From CAYTOJ01 sp964439415 (GTDB lineage Bacteria > Pseudomonadota > Alphaproteobacteria > Rickettsiales > CAZAGG01): a DNA stretch of 8,467 bases. Positions 6,402 to 8,467 of this stretch are shown in pieces. Both the position numbers and the translations under genes were made by a program. The notes under the pieces are model-generated. The model ran no database searches. It was not told where the DNA came from and was given only the letters and a program-made list of their open reading frames with translations. The first letter of the stretch is position 1. Every line of letters starts with the position of its first letter. The stretch lies in assembly GCA_964439415.1 (NCBI GenBank), contig CAYTOJ010000084.1, forward strand, positions 1-8,467, read 5' to 3'.

Positions 6402-8467
6402 CTGGAATTTTTAAAGTCGGGCGGGCAAAAAAGCTGGGAATGCCCCCCACGGTTTTAGGCTTATCCGCTTGTTTTTGCGTATTTTCAACTACTACGTCAT
6501 TAGCTTTCGGATTTTCCGCCACGGTCTCAGTTTTTGCTATGGTTTCTTTAGTGTTTTTCGCATCTGTAGGTTTCTCAGTTACAACTATGCTTTTTTCGAT
6601 AGTATTTTTAAAATCAACTTTCTTATCCATAGTGACGCTTTGCTGCGTCTCCTCACTTCCGGAGGTTTCCTCTACCGGGCTGGGGGGGAGGCTGGCGAAA
6701 GCATCGCCGCTATCTGCGTCCTCCTCAATATCATTATCGCTATCATCTTCGTCCTCAACCGGCTCCGGTGGTGGAGGCGGCAGATTGAAGGGGTTTAATG
6801 GCACACTGCTAACCTTCGCTGATTCGTCAGCTGTAGCCTGATCATTTTCATCATCGTCATCATCTTCCTCACTTTCTGCTACAGCCTCCGGCTTGGTGGG
6901 CAGTGGCAATGGAATATCAAACGGATTAATCACAGGTTTTGCTTTATCAAGCTTTTCAGTAACGCTTTGCTCAGGCTCTTTTTTATCTTCCAATTTAGCT
7001 GTTTTCTTCTCCAGCGGTTTCAGCATTTCATCGTCTATTTCGTCATCTTCAATGTCATCATATTCATCCATGAAGGGGTCATCGTCCCAGTTGAAGCTGA
7101 AAGGTTTGCGCTTGTCCTTCTTTACATCCAGCATTGCCACGCCGAAAGGATTAAACGGAGCTGCTGCCGCTGGTTTTTCAGGAGATTTAGGTGGTTTGAC
7201 AGGCGTATCTGGCTTTGTGATCTCTGCCTGGGCGGCATCCTTGCCCGTACCTCCCGCCAGTGGTGGCAGCGGTGGAAGTGGTGGCAAGGGAGGTAACGGT
7301 GGAGTTTTTGCAGGTTCAGCCGTACTCACCGCCGCTTTATTCTCCACCACGGGCGCAGGCTCCGCGCTTTTAAGCGGTGGTAGAGGCGGCAGTGGCGGCA
7401 TAACCGGGGCTGGCCTGGATTCAATCTTTGGTGGATCATTCTGCGGATTATCAGGGCGCGTTGTTGGTGCAGGCGGCGGCGGAGGTGGAGGTGGTGGAGA
7501 CGCCTTTTTCTGCTCCTCCTGAACATCTGCTGATGGTTTTGCCACCTGCTTTTTGCGGGGGTCATACGGCTCCTGCACCGGCAGCGGTACGGTATCCAGC
7601 AAGCGGCGCTTGAAGAAATTATCCTGATAATAAAATATCTTTTTGGTTTTTATCGGCGGCAAGGCTTCGATAAGGATAATTTGCTCATCCCGTGGCAGAC
7701 TTATAACCTCCTGCGGCAGCAATAGCGCCCTTGACACTTCTGACTCATGCACGGTACGGGATGATGGGCTGAAATCCAGGAATTTAGGCTTGTTGTAGGA
7801 ATACTGCTTAACCGTTTTGTTGCCGATAAGCTGGGAGATCAGATTCGCAGTCTCCACGTTATTAGCGGCAAAAGTAATGCGGTAGGTAGCGTTGGAGAGG
7901 AAAGAATTCATCCCCGCTTCCTCATAGATGCCTTTAAGCTGCTGGGTATCCTGCACAATCAGGAACAGGCGTACCTTATAACCACGGAAATACGCAATGC
8001 CAGCCTCAAACTGCGGCATTTCGCCGAGTGTTGGAAACTCATCCATCATCATCAGTACGCCGTATTTCTCATCCTTCTGCGGCATTTTGCGGGTCATGAA
8101 GTCGGATGACTGCTGGTAAAACACCTGTAGCAGGGGTTTTAAACGCTGGAGGTTATCAGGGGTCACGCCTACGAATATTGAATGAGGCTCGCGGCGCAGG
8201 TTCTGCATGTTGAAATCACTGGTGGCGGTGGCGGCGTCAATCAGCGGGTTTGCCCATAACTCAAGGGATGAGTTCAAGGTGGAAGTAACGCCTGAGCGTT
8301 CTTTGTCGGCCTTCTGAAGGAACGCCGCGATATTCATGTAGGCAACGGGGTGGATTTTTTTGCCTATTGTATCCAGCACCACGGCCAGATTATACACCAC
8401 ATCGTCACTGCGCGTGGTGCGCACAACCTCGCCAAAGGTTTTTACCTTCTCCGGCACGGCAATTAGA
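6379..8467 (-). CDS. VirD4/TraG-type coupling ATPase, 5' partial, with long Pro-rich acidic tail
   Basis: This is the C-terminal part of a type IV secretion coupling protein, the inner-membrane ATPase that hands substrates to the secretion channel. The frame stays open to the window edge (codons Leu-Ile-Ala precede a GTG at 8457), so the N-terminal membrane helices and Walker A lie outside. Counting from that GTG, Walker B is at about 134-140 (VLMMMDE, then FPTLGEM), followed by family motifs LIVQDTQQLKGIY at about 166-178, RITFAANNVETANLISQLIG at 193-212 and SLPRDEQIILIEALPPI near 253-269. Family similarity ends near residue 290. The remaining 400 residues are low complexity: nine prolines at 321-329, PPL repeats at 354-362 and 386-400, three acidic blocks (about 458-478, 528-538, 568-585), and three Asn-Pro-Phe boxes at 436, 511 and 555. 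The tail is probably disordered and cytoplasmic. It overlaps the dipeptidase gene. Confidence 0.93.
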   Translation of the reverse strand, partial: LIAVPEKVKTFGEVVRTTRSDDVVYNLAVVLDTIGKKIHPVAYMNIAAFLQKADKERSGVTSTLNSSLELWANPLIDAATATSDFNMQNLRREPHSIFVGVTPDNLQRLKPLLQVFYQQSSDFMTRKMPQKDEKYGVLMMMDEFPTLGEMPQFEAGIAYFRGYKVRLFLIVQDTQQLKGIYEEAGMNSFLSNATYRITFAANNVETANLISQLIGNKTVKQYSYNKPKFLDFSPSSRTVHESEVSRALLLPQEVISLPRDEQIILIEALPPIKTKKIFYYQDNFFKRRLLDTVPLPVQEPYDPRKKQVAKPSADVQEEQKKASPPPPPPPPPAPTTRPDNPQNDPPKIESRPAPVMPPLPPLPPLKSAEPAPVVENKAAVSTAEPAKTPPLPPLPPLPPLPPLAGGTGKDAAQAEITKPDTPVKPPKSPEKPAAAAPFNPFGVAMLDVKKDKRKPFSFNWDDDPFMDEYDDIEDDEIDDEMLKPLEKKTAKLEDKKEPEQSVTEKLDKAKPVINPFDIPLPLPTKPEAVAESEEDDDDDENDQATADESAKVSSVPLNPFNLPPPPPEPVEDEDDSDNDIEEDADSGDAFASLPPSPVEETSGSEETQQSVTMDKKVDFKNTIEKSIVVTEKPTDAKNTKETIAKTETVAENPKANDVVVENTQKQADKPKTVGGIPSFFARPTLKIPDDTDKNA
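7258..7302 (-). repeat. PPL tripeptide-repeat tract in the coupling-protein tail
   Basis: Five consecutive Pro-Pro-Leu units are encoded here by imperfect 9-base DNA repeats (GGTGGCAGC-like on the plus strand). Two related tracts lie in the same gene: three PPL units at 7372-7398 and nine prolines at 7471-7497. Such tracts can change length by slippage and form polyproline II helices. On the opposite strand they produce long Gly/Ser-rich open frames that are not genes. Confidence 0.85.

Noticed and set aside
6374..6841. Plus-strand open frame rich in Ser, Val and Phe, resembling a membrane protein
   Set aside because: It is antisense to the acidic tail of the coupling protein (GAA/GAT codons read in reverse as TTC/ATC), which gives false hydrophobicity.
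6893..7522. Plus-strand Gly/Ser-rich open frame opposite the coupling-protein tail
   Set aside because: Its glycine runs are the complement of the proline codons of the real gene; it is a shadow of low-complexity sequence.
8455..8457. GTG as the start of the coupling protein
   Set aside because: The frame continues upstream to the window edge (Leu-Ile-Ala), and the family's N-terminal membrane helices and Walker A are missing, so the gene is cut by the window.

Overview
The window holds seven protein-coding genes, packed tightly, and no RNA gene or CRISPR array. Base composition is moderate (roughly 45-57% GC in hand-counted samples), except for an AT-rich restriction-modification island near 3.1-4.8 kb, where two sampled 60-base stretches came to 30-33% GC. 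The mix of a VirD4/TraG coupling protein, a VanX-like dipeptidase, a SLT-type lytic transglycosylase, a LapG-like protease and a c-di-GMP-type receptor suggests a Gram-negative proteobacterium. An alphaproteobacterium with a type IV secretion system is a guess, not a demonstrated placement.

Left part (1-3081). A tandem heptanucleotide repeat lies just beyond the 3' end of a minus-strand gene for a periplasmic transglutaminase-like cysteine protease of the LapG type. A 161-bp divergent promoter region separates it from a plus-strand gene for a 711-residue membrane receptor. The receptor has two membrane helices around a large periplasmic Cache-like domain, then a PAS domain and a C-terminal HD-GYP domain. 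That HD-GYP domain has lost almost every metal ligand and the GYP motif. In the known LapD/LapG biofilm switch, a degenerate GGDEF-EAL receptor holds LapG in the periplasm. Here a degenerate HD-GYP receptor sits in the equivalent position next to a LapG-like protease, and this is the most interesting hypothesis in the window.

Middle part (3082-4804). Two overlapping genes encode a C5-cytosine DNA methyltransferase and a probable cognate restriction endonuclease of a type II system. Composition and position point to recent acquisition. The endonuclease stop codon overlaps the stop codon of the convergent next gene, leaving no room for a terminator.

Right part (4801-8467, all minus strand). 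Reading in the direction of transcription, the order is a VirD4/TraG-type coupling ATPase (N-terminus beyond the window edge), an overlapping D-Ala-D-Ala dipeptidase, a 107-bp gap with an AT-rich perfect palindrome, and a secreted lytic transglycosylase with a basic tail. The coupling protein carries an approximately 400-residue Pro-rich and acidic low-complexity extension with three repeated Asn-Pro-Phe boxes. These three genes are consistent with a secretion and cell-wall-remodelling neighbourhood, although no other secretion-system subunit is visible here.
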